Assembly: GCA_017446225.1 (NCBI GenBank)
Contig: JAFSRH010000031.1
Span: forward strand, 1-37,271
From: Oscillibacter sp.
Lineage (GTDB): Bacteria; Bacillota; Clostridia; Oscillospirales; Oscillospiraceae
DNA: 37,271 nt
Direction: 5' to 3'
The translations under genes were made by a program, and so were the position numbers. The stretch's first letter is position 1. Every line of letters starts with the position of its first letter. Positions 5,994 through 14,554 of the stretch are shown piece after piece. The notes under the pieces are model-generated. The model ran no database searches and had not been told where the DNA came from. It saw only the letters and a list, made by a program, of their open reading frames with translations.

Positions 5994-8612
5994 TCAGCCA
6001 TCCGGCGGGTTTTTCTGCTTTGCGGCGGCTTCCATGGCGGCGCGTACAGCCCCCGTGGGCGCGGGACGATTGTTTTTCGCAATCAATTCGGCAATCCGGA
6101 TTTTGGCCGCTTCCAGCTCTTCCCGGAACATGGACGCCGAAACCCTCAACGCCCCGTGGCCCAGAATAATCAACTGTTCGGGGCCGTCCGAGGTGGCCAC
6201 CCGTACGCGGTGTTCCTTCGCGATTTCGTACGTGGCCCGTTCGATGTAACTGTCGGCGGTTTCGGCCTCTTTGGTGTAGACGATGTGAATATTGTGGTAA
6301 CGCTCATGGGAGCCGGGGTTTCCGCGCACCTTATAGGCGTCAAAGACGACAATGACCACGCACTCCCGCATGGACTGATAGTCACAGAGCAGGTCACAGA
6401 GGATTTTCCGGGCGGCGTCCAGATGTTCCAAGGCCACGGCCTTGAGGTCGTCCCACGCGAAAATGAGGTTGTAGCCGTCCGCGAGCAGGTATTCGGGTCC
6501 GGACGGCGGACGCGGAACCCGGACGCGTTCGGACGGTTCGCGGCGGGCTTCCCGGATTTGCGCCTCCCGGCGTACTTTGACAGGTCCGTATGTACGTTCA
6601 AAGATGGCTTGCAGTTCCTTGTCCTCTACGGTCCCGGACCCGGCGGCGGACGCGGAACGCGCGGGCGGCGGGGAAGCGTCCGGACGCGCGGCGCGTATAT
6701 GCGCCATGTCCGGGACGAGGTTCCAAGGCACCGCGTATCCGGCCCCGTGCGCGCAGAACACGGACCCGGAAGGGTTGTCGATGTCATGTTCCGGCTCGTA
6801 GCCGATACGCGCCACGACTTCCGCCTGATTGGCGCAGGGCCGGAACGCGGACGCCTGACAGGAAAATTGCCCGAGGCCGTGCGTGTACGCGGCGACTTCC
6901 TTGCCGTAGTCCTTCAGGGCCGCGGCGGGCGCGGAGCCGGTCACAACGGCGCTTTCCGCGAACGTTTCTGGGGGATTACAGTCCCCGCCCAAGCGGCGTA
7001 TATCGTTCAGGGCGCGTCCGGTCTGGGCGGACGGGACTTCCAGACGGAAGTCGTACCAAGGCTCCAGCAGTACGTTTTCCGCCGACATGAGGCCCTGACG
7101 GACCGCGCGGTAGACCGCTTCCCGAAAATCGCCGCCTTCGGTATGTTTTTCGTGGGCGCGTCCGGCCAGCAGGGTAAAGCGGATGTCGGTCACCGGCGAA
7201 CCGGTCAGGACGCCGACATGTTCGCGTTCGGCCAGATGGGTCAGGATGAGGCGTTGCCAGTTACGCGACAGCGCGTCCTCCGGGCAGGCCGAGGCGTAAC
7301 GGACGCCGCTTCCGGGCGGGAGCGGTTCCAATAAAAGATGTACTTCCGCGTAGTGCCGGAGCGGCTCAAAGTGCCCGATACCCTCCACGGGCGCGGCAAT
7401 GGTTTCGCGGTAGACAATCGCGCCGGGTCCGAAGTCCACGGAGAGCTTGAAGCGGTCCATTAGAACCCGTTTGAGAACTTCCGCCTGAATTTCCCCCATG
7501 ATACGGACCTGTAAAAGCCGCGCCGTACTGTCCCAGACGACCCGAAGGGCGGGGTCCTCCTCTTCCAACTGCCGCAGGGCCGAGAGAACGTTATGCGCCT
7601 CCGTGCCGGAAGGAATCAGGACCTGATACCGAAAGACCGGTTCCAGCAGGAAACCGGTCCGGCCGCGTTCAAAGCCGAGTCCGTCCCCGGCGCGGGTACG
7701 CGTCAGGCCCGTGACGGCGCAAATGCCCCCGGCCGGCATTTCCTCCACGGTCCGGTACTTCACGCCCGTGTAGACACGAATCTGGTCTACTTTTTCCTCC
7801 CGGACTTCTTCCGAGGGGGGCGTAAGCCGGTATTTTGCGCGGAGCGTCCCGCCCGTGACTTTCAGCCACGTCAGACGCGCCCCGCGTTCATCGCGGCTGA
7901 TTTTAAAGACCCGCGCGCCGAAGTCGGCCGGGTACGCCGGTTCGGGCGCAAGCCGGGAGAGCGTGTCCAAAAACGCGTCAACGCCCGTTTCGCGCAGGGC
8001 GGAGCCAAAGCGGACGGGAAACAGTTTCCGGGCCGCAATCAGGGCGCGGTACTCCGCGTCCGTGACGTTTCCGCGCTCAAGGTAACGTTCCAAGAGGGCC
8101 TCGTCACACAGCGCGGCCTCCTCCGCGATGGTATCCGCGCTGACGCTGAAATCCGTACAGCCGCCGTCCAGTTTTTCCTTCAACTGCCGCATGAGTTCGC
8201 CGGGGGCAATTCCGGGCAGGTCCGTCTTGTTGACGAACACAAAGACCGGCACCTGAAAGCGTTCCAGCAGACGCCACAGCGTCAGGGTATGCGCCTGTAC
8301 GCCGTCCGTGGCGCTGATGACGAGTACCGCGCAGTCAAGGACACGGAGCGCGCGTTCCGCCTCTGAGGAAAAGTCGTTATGTCCGGGGGTGTCAAGCAGG
8401 AACGCCTCCCTGTCGGCGAGGGGAAAGACCGTGGATTTGGCGTAAATGGTAATTCCGCGTTCCCGTTCGATGGGGTCGGTGTCAAAGTAGGCGTTGCCGT
8501 GGTCCACGCGTCCGGGCTTGCGCAGGACGCCGCTTTTGTGCAGAATCGCTTCCGAGAGCGTGGTTTTACCGGCGTCCACGTGGGCCAGAATTCCGAGTAC
8601 AAGTTGTTTCAT
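5994..8612 (-). CDS. TetM/EF-G-like GTPase fused to YacP/Rae1-type NYN nuclease
   Basis: About 872 residues from ATG 8612, which has GGAGAA at 7 nt (a TTG 15 nt upstream is less likely). Residues 1-640 are a ribosome-binding GTPase of the TetM/EF-G family: A-H-V-D-A-G-K-T-T (G1), R-G-I-T-I (G2), D-T-P-G-H-N-D-F (G3), N-K-T-D (G4), then domains II-V. A charged linker (about 655-700) leads to a C-terminal domain (about 705-860) matching YacP: L-L-A-D-G-Y-N-L-I, V-V-F-D-A-Y, E-T-A-D-S-Y-I-E and V-A-T-S-D-G-P-E-Q. YacP is Rae1 in Bacillus, a ribosome-associated endonuclease that cuts mRNA in the A site; TetM-type GTPases also act at the A site. I infer a ribosome-rescue or mRNA-quality factor. 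Tetracycline resistance is possible but not shown. Confidence 0.88.
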   Translation of the reverse strand: MKQLVLGILAHVDAGKTTLSEAILHKSGVLRKPGRVDHGNAYFDTDPIERERGITIYAKSTVFPLADREAFLLDTPGHNDFSSEAERALRVLDCAVLVISATDGVQAHTLTLWRLLERFQVPVFVFVNKTDLPGIAPGELMRQLKEKLDGGCTDFSVSADTIAEEAALCDEALLERYLERGNVTDAEYRALIAARKLFPVRFGSALRETGVDAFLDTLSRLAPEPAYPADFGARVFKISRDERGARLTWLKVTGGTLRAKYRLTPPSEEVREEKVDQIRVYTGVKYRTVEEMPAGGICAVTGLTRTRAGDGLGFERGRTGFLLEPVFRYQVLIPSGTEAHNVLSALRQLEEEDPALRVVWDSTARLLQVRIMGEIQAEVLKRVLMDRFKLSVDFGPGAIVYRETIAAPVEGIGHFEPLRHYAEVHLLLEPLPPGSGVRYASACPEDALSRNWQRLILTHLAEREHVGVLTGSPVTDIRFTLLAGRAHEKHTEGGDFREAVYRAVRQGLMSAENVLLEPWYDFRLEVPSAQTGRALNDIRRLGGDCNPPETFAESAVVTGSAPAAALKDYGKEVAAYTHGLGQFSCQASAFRPCANQAEVVARIGYEPEHDIDNPSGSVFCAHGAGYAVPWNLVPDMAHIRAARPDASPPPARSASAAGSGTVEDKELQAIFERTYGPVKVRREAQIREARREPSERVRVPRPPSGPEYLLADGYNLIFAWDDLKAVALEHLDAARKILCDLLCDYQSMRECVVIVVFDAYKVRGNPGSHERYHNIHIVYTKEAETADSYIERATYEIAKEHRVRVATSDGPEQLIILGHGALRVSASMFREELEAAKIRIAELIAKNNRPAPTGAVRAAMEAAAKQKNPPDG

Positions 8613-8627
8613 GGCGGCATTCTCCAA

Positions 8628-9338
8628 TCAGCGGAAGAGCAGGGACAGAAGCGCGTAAATGACCGGCTGATGGAGCAGGTACACCCACAGGGAATGACGG
8701 CCCATAACGGTCAGCGGCGGCAGGGACAATTCGGCCAGCGGGCGCGGCGGACGCGGCGCGAGGCCGTAGAGAAAGAACCCGCACCAGAACAGAAACAGCC
8801 ACGGCAGAAGCGGGAAGTAGTCGGTAGAGAAGAATCCGGGCGGCGGGAAGCCGAAACAGGCGGTGAGGCGGTTTCTGTACAACGCCGCGGGAAGCGGGAG
8901 CCGTCCGAGCGTACGGTTCTGGACGCGGTAACAGAGCAGGAAGAGCGCGAAGGAAGCGGTCAGGCCTCCCGCGGCGGGGACGCGTAACAGATACGGCCGC
9001 AGAAGCGCGCTCAGGAGCATGGACGCGCCCAGAAGGGAGAGTATCCCGAAAAAGACGCGGTTTTCGGGCAGAAACAGGACGGTCACCGCGGAGACCAGCG
9101 CCCCGGCGGCGGAGACCGTCACGCCGCGCCGTACCGGACGCCTTCCCAGCCGGAAGCAGTATCCGGACAACAGAATGAACGTCCAGCAGATACTTTGCTG
9201 CCAGAGGAACGCGCCCCGGGAACGGTACCACGCCCAGTCCATGCCGAACATCCAGACGAGGTCCCAACAGGTATGATACGCGGCCATGCTGACAAGCGTC
9301 AGGCCGCGCAGAGTGTCAAGGCCGTCAAGACGTTTCAA
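8628..9338 (-). CDS. DUF1624-type membrane protein (acyltransferase-like)
   Basis: This 236-residue integral membrane protein starts R-L-D-G-L-D-T-L-R-G and has about seven hydrophobic segments. It ends with a G-R-H-S-L-W-V-Y-L-L-H-Q-P motif. This combination fits the heparan-alpha-glucosaminide N-acetyltransferase-like/DUF1624 family, which moves acyl groups across membranes; the substrate here is unknown. The start is a TTG at 9338 with AAAGGGGTG upstream. Its stop lies 15 nt before the GTPase-nuclease start, so the two are probably cotranscribed. Confidence 0.75.
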   Translation of the reverse strand: MKRLDGLDTLRGLTLVSMAAYHTCWDLVWMFGMDWAWYRSRGAFLWQQSICWTFILLSGYCFRLGRRPVRRGVTVSAAGALVSAVTVLFLPENRVFFGILSLLGASMLLSALLRPYLLRVPAAGGLTASFALFLLCYRVQNRTLGRLPLPAALYRNRLTACFGFPPPGFFSTDYFPLLPWLFLFWCGFFLYGLAPRPPRPLAELSLPPLTVMGRHSLWVYLLHQPVIYALLSLLFR

Positions 9339-9383
9339 AGCGCGTCACCCCTTTCGTACGCGTCAAAGGTTGAGTTTCTCCGG

Positions 9384-11858
9384 TTATGTGCCGCGCACGG
9401 CTTCGCACATCGGACGGAAGTCGTTAGCAAGAACAAATACCCTTGCGTAGTCAAAACGCTGTTCGTCAAACCGGAACTGGTAATTTACTTCGCCTGTAAC
9501 TTGCGCGCAACGGACGGCAATCATTTTGCCGCTGTCGCTGAACACCCCGCAGAATACTGACGCGTTGCCGTCAGCGCCCTTGACAGTCGCCTTTACTGCG
9601 TTACCGGAGACCAACACGCCGGAAACGGTCACGCCGGACTGGAAGTCGACCCTGACGGAATCCAACGGGGCGTTAAACTCCCCTTTAGCGGCTTTGAGCT
9701 GTTCCCACTGCGCCGGGGTTCCGCCATAGTGTACCGTGGCGAGTTTGGAACAGGCGTAGAACGCGGCGTACCCGATTTCGGCAACATTGCCCCCCATGGT
9801 AATTTCCGTCAGCGCGGCGCATTCGCGGAACGTGTAGTCGCGAATCGCGGTCACGCCATTCGGAATCGTAATGCGTTTCAGGGAGGAGCATTTATAAAAC
9901 GCGCACTTTCCAATAATGGCGGCGTTCTCCGACATGGTGACATCCGAAAGAGAGGCGCAACCGTAAAACGCGTAATCCCCAATGCCCGCGATGCTGTCCG
10001 AAAGCGTGATTTCTGTCAAGGACACACATTCATAAAAAGTCTTGTCTTGGATGACGCTTACCCCGCTTGGAATTACAATGCTTTCAAGGCATGAACAGCC
10101 GGAAAATGCCTGTATTCCGATACTGATAATAGTATCCGGCATGGTAACTGCTTCAAGACCGGCACATTTGCAGAATGCGTAATCCGAAATCGTGGTCAGT
10201 TTCCCCGGCAAAGAAACGCTTTTGAGGGAATGGCAGTCGTAAAACGCCGCGTATCCAATGTTGATGACGCTGTCGGGGAGTGTGACGCCGGACAAAGAGC
10301 CGCATTTGTAAAACGCGTAATCCGAAAGGATGGAGACGCCTTCGGGAATCGTGATGGACTGTAGCGCGGCGTCTCCGTAAAACGCCTGCTTGCCAATACT
10401 GGTTACGCTCTTTGGAATCTTGACGCTTGACAGGTATCCGCACTCCTGAAAGGCATAGTCTGCAATCGTTGTCACTCCTTCGGGCATATCAACGGCGGTC
10501 AAAGAGGACTGGTAAAACGCAACGTACCCAACGCGTTTCACACTGGCGGGAATGTTTACGGCAGACGCGGAACAACCCTGAAAGGCGTAATTCCCGATAC
10601 TTGTCACGCCGCTTTCAATCCAGACTGACCCGATACGCCCCTTGTACTCCTCCCACGGCGCGGGAGAATCCGCCGTATAGTTCGCCATGTCCCCGGAACC
10701 GCTGATGACCAGCGCGCCGAGGCTGTCCAGCGCGTAAGCGACATTATCGCCCTTCGCGCCGCAAGAGCCGGAAGCGATAATATTTTCTTCGGGAAGCGCA
10801 TAAGGCGCGGTGGACAGCGTCAGCAGAGACGCGCTTTTGTCGTACATATTCAGGTAGTCGATGTCCGTCAAAACATAGGTGTCCGATGGCTTGTCGGGGT
10901 TGTTTCTCTGTATCGTGTAGCCTGTTTGCGGGGTGTTATGTTCTTCCAGCGCGTGTGCCATGAAATACGCGCTGTAATTGCCGTTTTTGGTTCCGTTGCT
11001 GTCGCACCATGTCACGTCCGTCAGGTAATTTCTCCCGCCAAGGGTGACGTGGTTCCACATATGCGCCCCGGAAGCGGAAGTCTTGCCCGACACCAGATAG
11101 GAAGCAAATCCGGGGTCGCGGAAAGTCGATAAATCGCAGAGGTATTTCAAAGCTTTGGAATAGCCCTCACAGGCAATGTTCGTATCGGGATTTCCGTCAA
11201 AGGCGTTGATGAGTTCTCCGGCGGAACTGTTTTCGTTGTCGTAGGAAACCATTTCACAAATGGCGTCCTTGTAGGCTTCCAGCTTCTCATAATCCTTTTT
11301 TACCGTGTTTGCGTTCACAATGCCGCGGGCGGTTTCCCGCACAGTTGCAAGCAACTCCGCAAGGTCGTTTCTTACCTGATAGTCGCTGACTTTATAGACG
11401 GGGGAGACCGGGAAGCGCACAATCATCTCAACAACCTTGCCGGAAAGCACCACTTCATTACCGCTCACCGGCGTATGGTAGAAGTCATGCCAATACAAAT
11501 CATAAGGACAGTCCGCTTTGAGGCACATATGAACTTTCTTGAGTTTCTCCGGGATTTCTTCCTTGACGAGCGAATAATCGCCCAGTTCGCTGATTTTCAG
11601 CTTGATTTCCGTACTCTGGCGCTCTCCCGCCGCGACTTCTTGGACGAACGCCTTTAACTTCGCGTAAAGCGCGGCCTCAAAGCCGGTGAGCTCATCGCCA
11701 ACGCCGCCCATCAGCGACACGTCCGGCAAAACTCCTGCTTCCCGTTCCAGATAGCACATCAGCCGGGTATCGGTGTCCAAATCAACGGCCGCCGCCGTCA
11801 GAGACAGCGCAAGCGCGAACATGACAAACAGGAGTGGACATTTCCAACAGTATTTCAA
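9384..11858 (-). CDS. Secreted transglutaminase-like protein with BspA-type leucine-rich repeats
   Basis: 824 residues. The TTG start at 11858 follows AAGAAGGTGAT. A signal peptide covers residues 1-24. A transglutaminase-like cysteine-peptidase domain lies at about 165-310, with a visible triad: C230 (I-A-C-E-G-Y-S), H266 (G-A-H-M-W-N) and D281 (L-T-D-V-T-W). About thirteen 23-residue BspA-like repeats follow (about 405-735), each with an A-F-x-x-C core and an I-P-x-x-V turn. The last 80 residues form a separate domain ending V-F-V-L-A-N-D-F-R-P-M-C-E-A-V, similar to the end of the LRR protein at 34549. Such proteins are exported and bind or modify host or bacterial surface molecules; the target is unknown. 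Confidence 0.85.
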   Translation of the reverse strand: MKYCWKCPLLFVMFALALSLTAAAVDLDTDTRLMCYLEREAGVLPDVSLMGGVGDELTGFEAALYAKLKAFVQEVAAGERQSTEIKLKISELGDYSLVKEEIPEKLKKVHMCLKADCPYDLYWHDFYHTPVSGNEVVLSGKVVEMIVRFPVSPVYKVSDYQVRNDLAELLATVRETARGIVNANTVKKDYEKLEAYKDAICEMVSYDNENSSAGELINAFDGNPDTNIACEGYSKALKYLCDLSTFRDPGFASYLVSGKTSASGAHMWNHVTLGGRNYLTDVTWCDSNGTKNGNYSAYFMAHALEEHNTPQTGYTIQRNNPDKPSDTYVLTDIDYLNMYDKSASLLTLSTAPYALPEENIIASGSCGAKGDNVAYALDSLGALVISGSGDMANYTADSPAPWEEYKGRIGSVWIESGVTSIGNYAFQGCSASAVNIPASVKRVGYVAFYQSSLTAVDMPEGVTTIADYAFQECGYLSSVKIPKSVTSIGKQAFYGDAALQSITIPEGVSILSDYAFYKCGSLSGVTLPDSVINIGYAAFYDCHSLKSVSLPGKLTTISDYAFCKCAGLEAVTMPDTIISIGIQAFSGCSCLESIVIPSGVSVIQDKTFYECVSLTEITLSDSIAGIGDYAFYGCASLSDVTMSENAAIIGKCAFYKCSSLKRITIPNGVTAIRDYTFRECAALTEITMGGNVAEIGYAAFYACSKLATVHYGGTPAQWEQLKAAKGEFNAPLDSVRVDFQSGVTVSGVLVSGNAVKATVKGADGNASVFCGVFSDSGKMIAVRCAQVTGEVNYQFRFDEQRFDYARVFVLANDFRPMCEAVRGT

Positions 11859-11928
11859 TCTTAATCACCTTCTTTACAGAATGCGCCGTGACGAATAGAT
11901 TTTCTCGCGCTGTATGGGGCGAAGCGTG

Positions 11929-12609
11929 TCATTCCAGTTCCAAGTCGGAAAGGCGATAGGCCAGCAACATCAGGCTGAACATGGCGGCGCGGGCGGCTTC
12001 CGCGTTCCGGTTGCGGATGTAGCGGATCATTTCGCGGTAGTCGCGCAGAAAGACTCCGGCCCGTTCTCTGGAAGCGCTGTTGTACTCCTGTATGGAGTGC
12101 TGAAGCACGGGCATGAGCTGTCCGAAGAGGGGATTGTGTCCGGCGGCGGCTATGGTACAGTGAAAGTCGCGTTCGGCCTGAATGACGGACTGCCCCTGCG
12201 CGGAAAGCCGCTCCATCTGTTCCAAAAGGGACTCCATGTGCTGAAGTTCCTGTTCATCGGCGCGGCGGGCGGCATAGTAGGCGGCGGCGGGTTCGAGGGC
12301 AAGGCGGAACTCCATCAGGTCACGGGCGGAAGCGTCCGTAAGTTCGCGGTCGCCGTTGCCGGGGTCGGCGCGGAGCGCGGGGTCATTGGAGATAACGTAC
12401 GTACCGCGTCCCCGGCGGATTTCGACCAGTCCCCGCGTACACAGAATCCGGATCGCCTCCCGGAGCGTAATCCGGCTGATACCGAGTTCTTCGGCAAGGT
12501 CCAGTTCATTCGGGAGTTTGTCGCCGGGGTGGAAGCGGTGCTGTATGAAAATCATGTCCATGATTTCATTGGAAGCCTGTTCCGACAGGGGCGAGGATGA
12601 GGTTTTCAT
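11929..12609 (-). CDS. FadR-subfamily GntR transcriptional regulator
   Basis: 226 residues. The ATG at 12609 is chosen because CGGAGGA lies 8 nt upstream; the frame is open further upstream, but without a good ribosome binding site. The N-terminal winged helix (about 10-75) has P-G-D-K-L-P-N-E-L-D-L-A-E-E-L-G-I-S-R and R-G-R-G-T-Y-V. The C-terminal all-helical FCD domain (about 90-220) has the R-L-A-L-E-P and D-F-H-C-T-I metal/ligand-binding stretches. FadR-type regulators usually sense a carboxylic acid and control a nearby pathway, but no obvious metabolic target is next to it. Its promoter is at 12795-12823, leaving a leader of about 180 nt. Confidence 0.92.
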   Translation of the reverse strand: MKTSSSPLSEQASNEIMDMIFIQHRFHPGDKLPNELDLAEELGISRITLREAIRILCTRGLVEIRRGRGTYVISNDPALRADPGNGDRELTDASARDLMEFRLALEPAAAYYAARRADEQELQHMESLLEQMERLSAQGQSVIQAERDFHCTIAAAGHNPLFGQLMPVLQHSIQEYNSASRERAGVFLRDYREMIRYIRNRNAEAARAAMFSLMLLAYRLSDLELE

Positions 12610-12794
12610 GATACAAGTCCTCCGTTTTCCGCGCGTTGGCTGTTTCTGATAGAGCGCCGTTCGCAATATTTTCAATGTCGACAGGTTTTCGTTCATACCG
12701 GCGTTACGGCCGCAATGGGAACGTTGGCGTTCGGACCGTATCGCTCCGCGTCCCTTCCAACGCTTGTCCCGTTCGCGGAAACTCCGCGCCCCTG

Positions 12795-12823
12795 ATTATA
12801 CCGAATTTTCGCGGCAAGGTCAA
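12795..12823 (-). promoter_or_regulatory. Promoter of the gntR-type gene
   Basis: On the minus strand, TTGACC (12823-12818) and TATAAT (12800-12795) are spaced by 17 bp. Transcription would start near 12788, about 180 nt before the ATG at 12609. The 12610-12931 region is otherwise gene-free; it holds this promoter and the divergent one at 12868-12896. Confidence 0.75.
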
Positions 12824-12867
12824 TGGGGTTGTTCGGCAGTCATAAAGGTTAGAAATGGTCAAATATC

Positions 12868-12896
12868 TTGACATTCGCAAGAACAAATGTTAAAAT
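12868..12896 (+). promoter_or_regulatory. Promoter of the restriction-modification operon
   Basis: TTGACA (12868-12873) and TAAAAT (12891-12896) have 17 bp between them. The spacer and surroundings are AT-rich. The methyltransferase GTG lies about 30 nt downstream of the expected start, so the leader is short. Confidence 0.8.
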
Positions 12897-12931
12897 TTAA
12901 GAAATAAAATGCGGCGAAGGAGGCGCGGCTC

Positions 12932-13855
12932 GTGGAATTTACTTACATTGACCTGTTTGCTGGTATCGGCGGATTTCATCAAGCCGCTGATTCGTTAGGC
13001 GGAAAATGCCTGTTCGCCAGCGAGATTGATTCCGAAGCCAAAAAAGCGTATGCGGCCAATTATCGCATGACGCCGCAGGGAGACATTACGAAAATCAACG
13101 CTAAAGACATTCCGGAACATGATGTCCTGTTGGCGGGATTTCCCTGTCAGCCGTTCAGCATTATCGGAAATAGACTGGGCTTTGACGATATTCGCGGAAC
13201 GCTGTTCTTTGAAATCGCCCGAATTTTGCAAGCGAAAAGACCTTCCCTATTCGTTCTGGAAAATGTCAAGCAGTTAAAGGGACATGACCGCGGAAAAACG
13301 TTGGAAAAAATTCTCATGAAATTGAATTCGCTGGGGTATAAAGTCTCTTGGAAGATTCTCAACGCGTTGGATTTCGGATTGCCTCAAAAGCGGGAACGCA
13401 TTATCATTGTGGGGTTCCTTGATAACCGCGTTGAGTTCGCGTTTCCGGAAGGAGAAGGCCCCGGCAGACTGGAAGACGTGCTGGAGAACGATGCCGATGT
13501 GGCACCGAGATTTTTCGCAAGCGAACGCATTCAGAAAAAACGCCTTGAAAGCCACGTGAGCCGGTATTACCCCGCTATCTGGCACGAAAACAAGAGCGGC
13601 AACATTTCCAGTTATCCGTATTCCTGCGCCCTGCGGGCGGGGGCTTCCTATAATTATCTGCTTGTCAATGGCGTGAGGCGTTTGACGCCCCGCGAGATGC
13701 TTCGGCTTCAGGGCTTCCCGGATTCCTTCCAAATCGTATGCAATGACAGTCAGACGCGCAAACAGGCCGGAAACGCGGTTCCGGTAAACGTTATCCGCGC
13801 CGTTTTAAAGGAGGCTTTAGATGCGAAGGCCAAAATTGAGAGACAACCGGAATAA
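12932..13855 (+). CDS. DNA (cytosine-5) methyltransferase
   Basis: 307 residues, starting at GTG 12932 with AAGGAGG upstream. All key C5-methyltransferase motifs are present in order: I (D-L-F-A-G-I-G-G-F, residue 7), IV (G-F-P-C-Q-P-F-S, catalytic C72), VI (E110-N-V), VIII (Q152-K-R-E-R), IX (R-R-L-T-P-R-E-M-L-R-L-Q-G-F-P) and X (Q-A-G-N-A-V-P-V-N-V). It methylates C5 of cytosine in a specific site, protecting it from the partner nuclease. The recognition sequence cannot be read from the protein. It is the first gene of a three-gene island with an endonuclease candidate and Vsr, and its base composition is AT-richer than the neighbours, consistent with horizontal acquisition. Confidence 0.95.
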   Translation: MEFTYIDLFAGIGGFHQAADSLGGKCLFASEIDSEAKKAYAANYRMTPQGDITKINAKDIPEHDVLLAGFPCQPFSIIGNRLGFDDIRGTLFFEIARILQAKRPSLFVLENVKQLKGHDRGKTLEKILMKLNSLGYKVSWKILNALDFGLPQKRERIIIVGFLDNRVEFAFPEGEGPGRLEDVLENDADVAPRFFASERIQKKRLESHVSRYYPAIWHENKSGNISSYPYSCALRAGASYNYLLVNGVRRLTPREMLRLQGFPDSFQIVCNDSQTRKQAGNAVPVNVIRAVLKEALDAKAKIERQPE

Positions 13856-14552
13856 AGGGCCATACGAGCCGTATCCCCTCGGACAGATTCCGGACGATGT
13901 CATTTACAATATCGCAAAAGGCATGACTTATTACTTTGCGATTGGCAGAGCCGATATCGGAGGAGATGATTGGGGAGATATTTTCGCCAATGCCGTTGGA
14001 GGCGAGCATTTAGGAAAGCCTATCGGTTTGGCCGATGTTATCTATAAAGGTATGGCGTGGTCCGTAAAATCGGTCAAGGACAACCGCCCTTGGGAGAAAA
14101 AAACCGTTCGGCTGATTTCCGGGCGCAACTCTCCGGATTACTCTTTCAAAGTCGATAATCCGCACGCGAATGTTCAGAAAACCGGCGATATGGCACTGTC
14201 TATCTGGAATGAGCGTGTGAATATCGCTCGGGAACGTTACGAGCCGTTGAGAACCTGCGTTTTGCTAAGAAACCCTCTGACAATGCGATTCGCTCTGTTT
14301 GAAAAAGAAACGCTAAGATATGATGTTTCGGATTTTGAATGGCGCGAAAATAAGAACGGAAACTTCGAGGGATATCATAAATCCACGGAGAAGCATTGTT
14401 TCACATGGCAACCCTCCGGTTCGCAGTTTACTATTATATGCGATGTGCCGTCATCCGCCAAGCGCTTTCAGATAAAGCGTCCGCCAATGCTTGACTTCGA
14501 GGAAACCATGAGGCAAATCGGGTTCGACAAAGAATGGGTTCTGATTCAGTGA
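13821..14552 (+). CDS. Probable type II restriction endonuclease (unrecognised family)
   Basis: 243 residues. The start ATG at 13821 lies inside the methyltransferase gene (35-nt overlap), behind a strong AAAGGAGG. I do not recognise the family. Its position between a C5 methyltransferase and vsr is the classic place for the cognate restriction enzyme. A possible PD-(D/E)xK-like core is D72 followed by S81-V-K83 (in G-L-A-D-V and W-S-V-K-S-V-K). A second K-rich stretch at 92-97 and polar residues up to 125 may complete it. No membrane segment or signal peptide is seen. The assignment rests on context, not on homology. Confidence 0.6.
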   Translation: MRRPKLRDNRNKGPYEPYPLGQIPDDVIYNIAKGMTYYFAIGRADIGGDDWGDIFANAVGGEHLGKPIGLADVIYKGMAWSVKSVKDNRPWEKKTVRLISGRNSPDYSFKVDNPHANVQKTGDMALSIWNERVNIARERYEPLRTCVLLRNPLTMRFALFEKETLRYDVSDFEWRENKNGNFEGYHKSTEKHCFTWQPSGSQFTIICDVPSSAKRFQIKRPPMLDFEETMRQIGFDKEWVLIQ

Positions 14553-14554
14553 CG

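Noticed and set aside
5889-7334. 481-residue plus-strand frame
   Set aside because: It is antisense to the nuclease half and domains IV-V of the GTPase fusion, whose motifs are clear.
5994-8612. Simple assignment as tetracycline resistance gene tet(M)
   Set aside because: The GTPase part is TetM-like, but the extra YacP-type domain and the chromosomal, non-mobile setting argue against calling it a resistance determinant on sequence alone.
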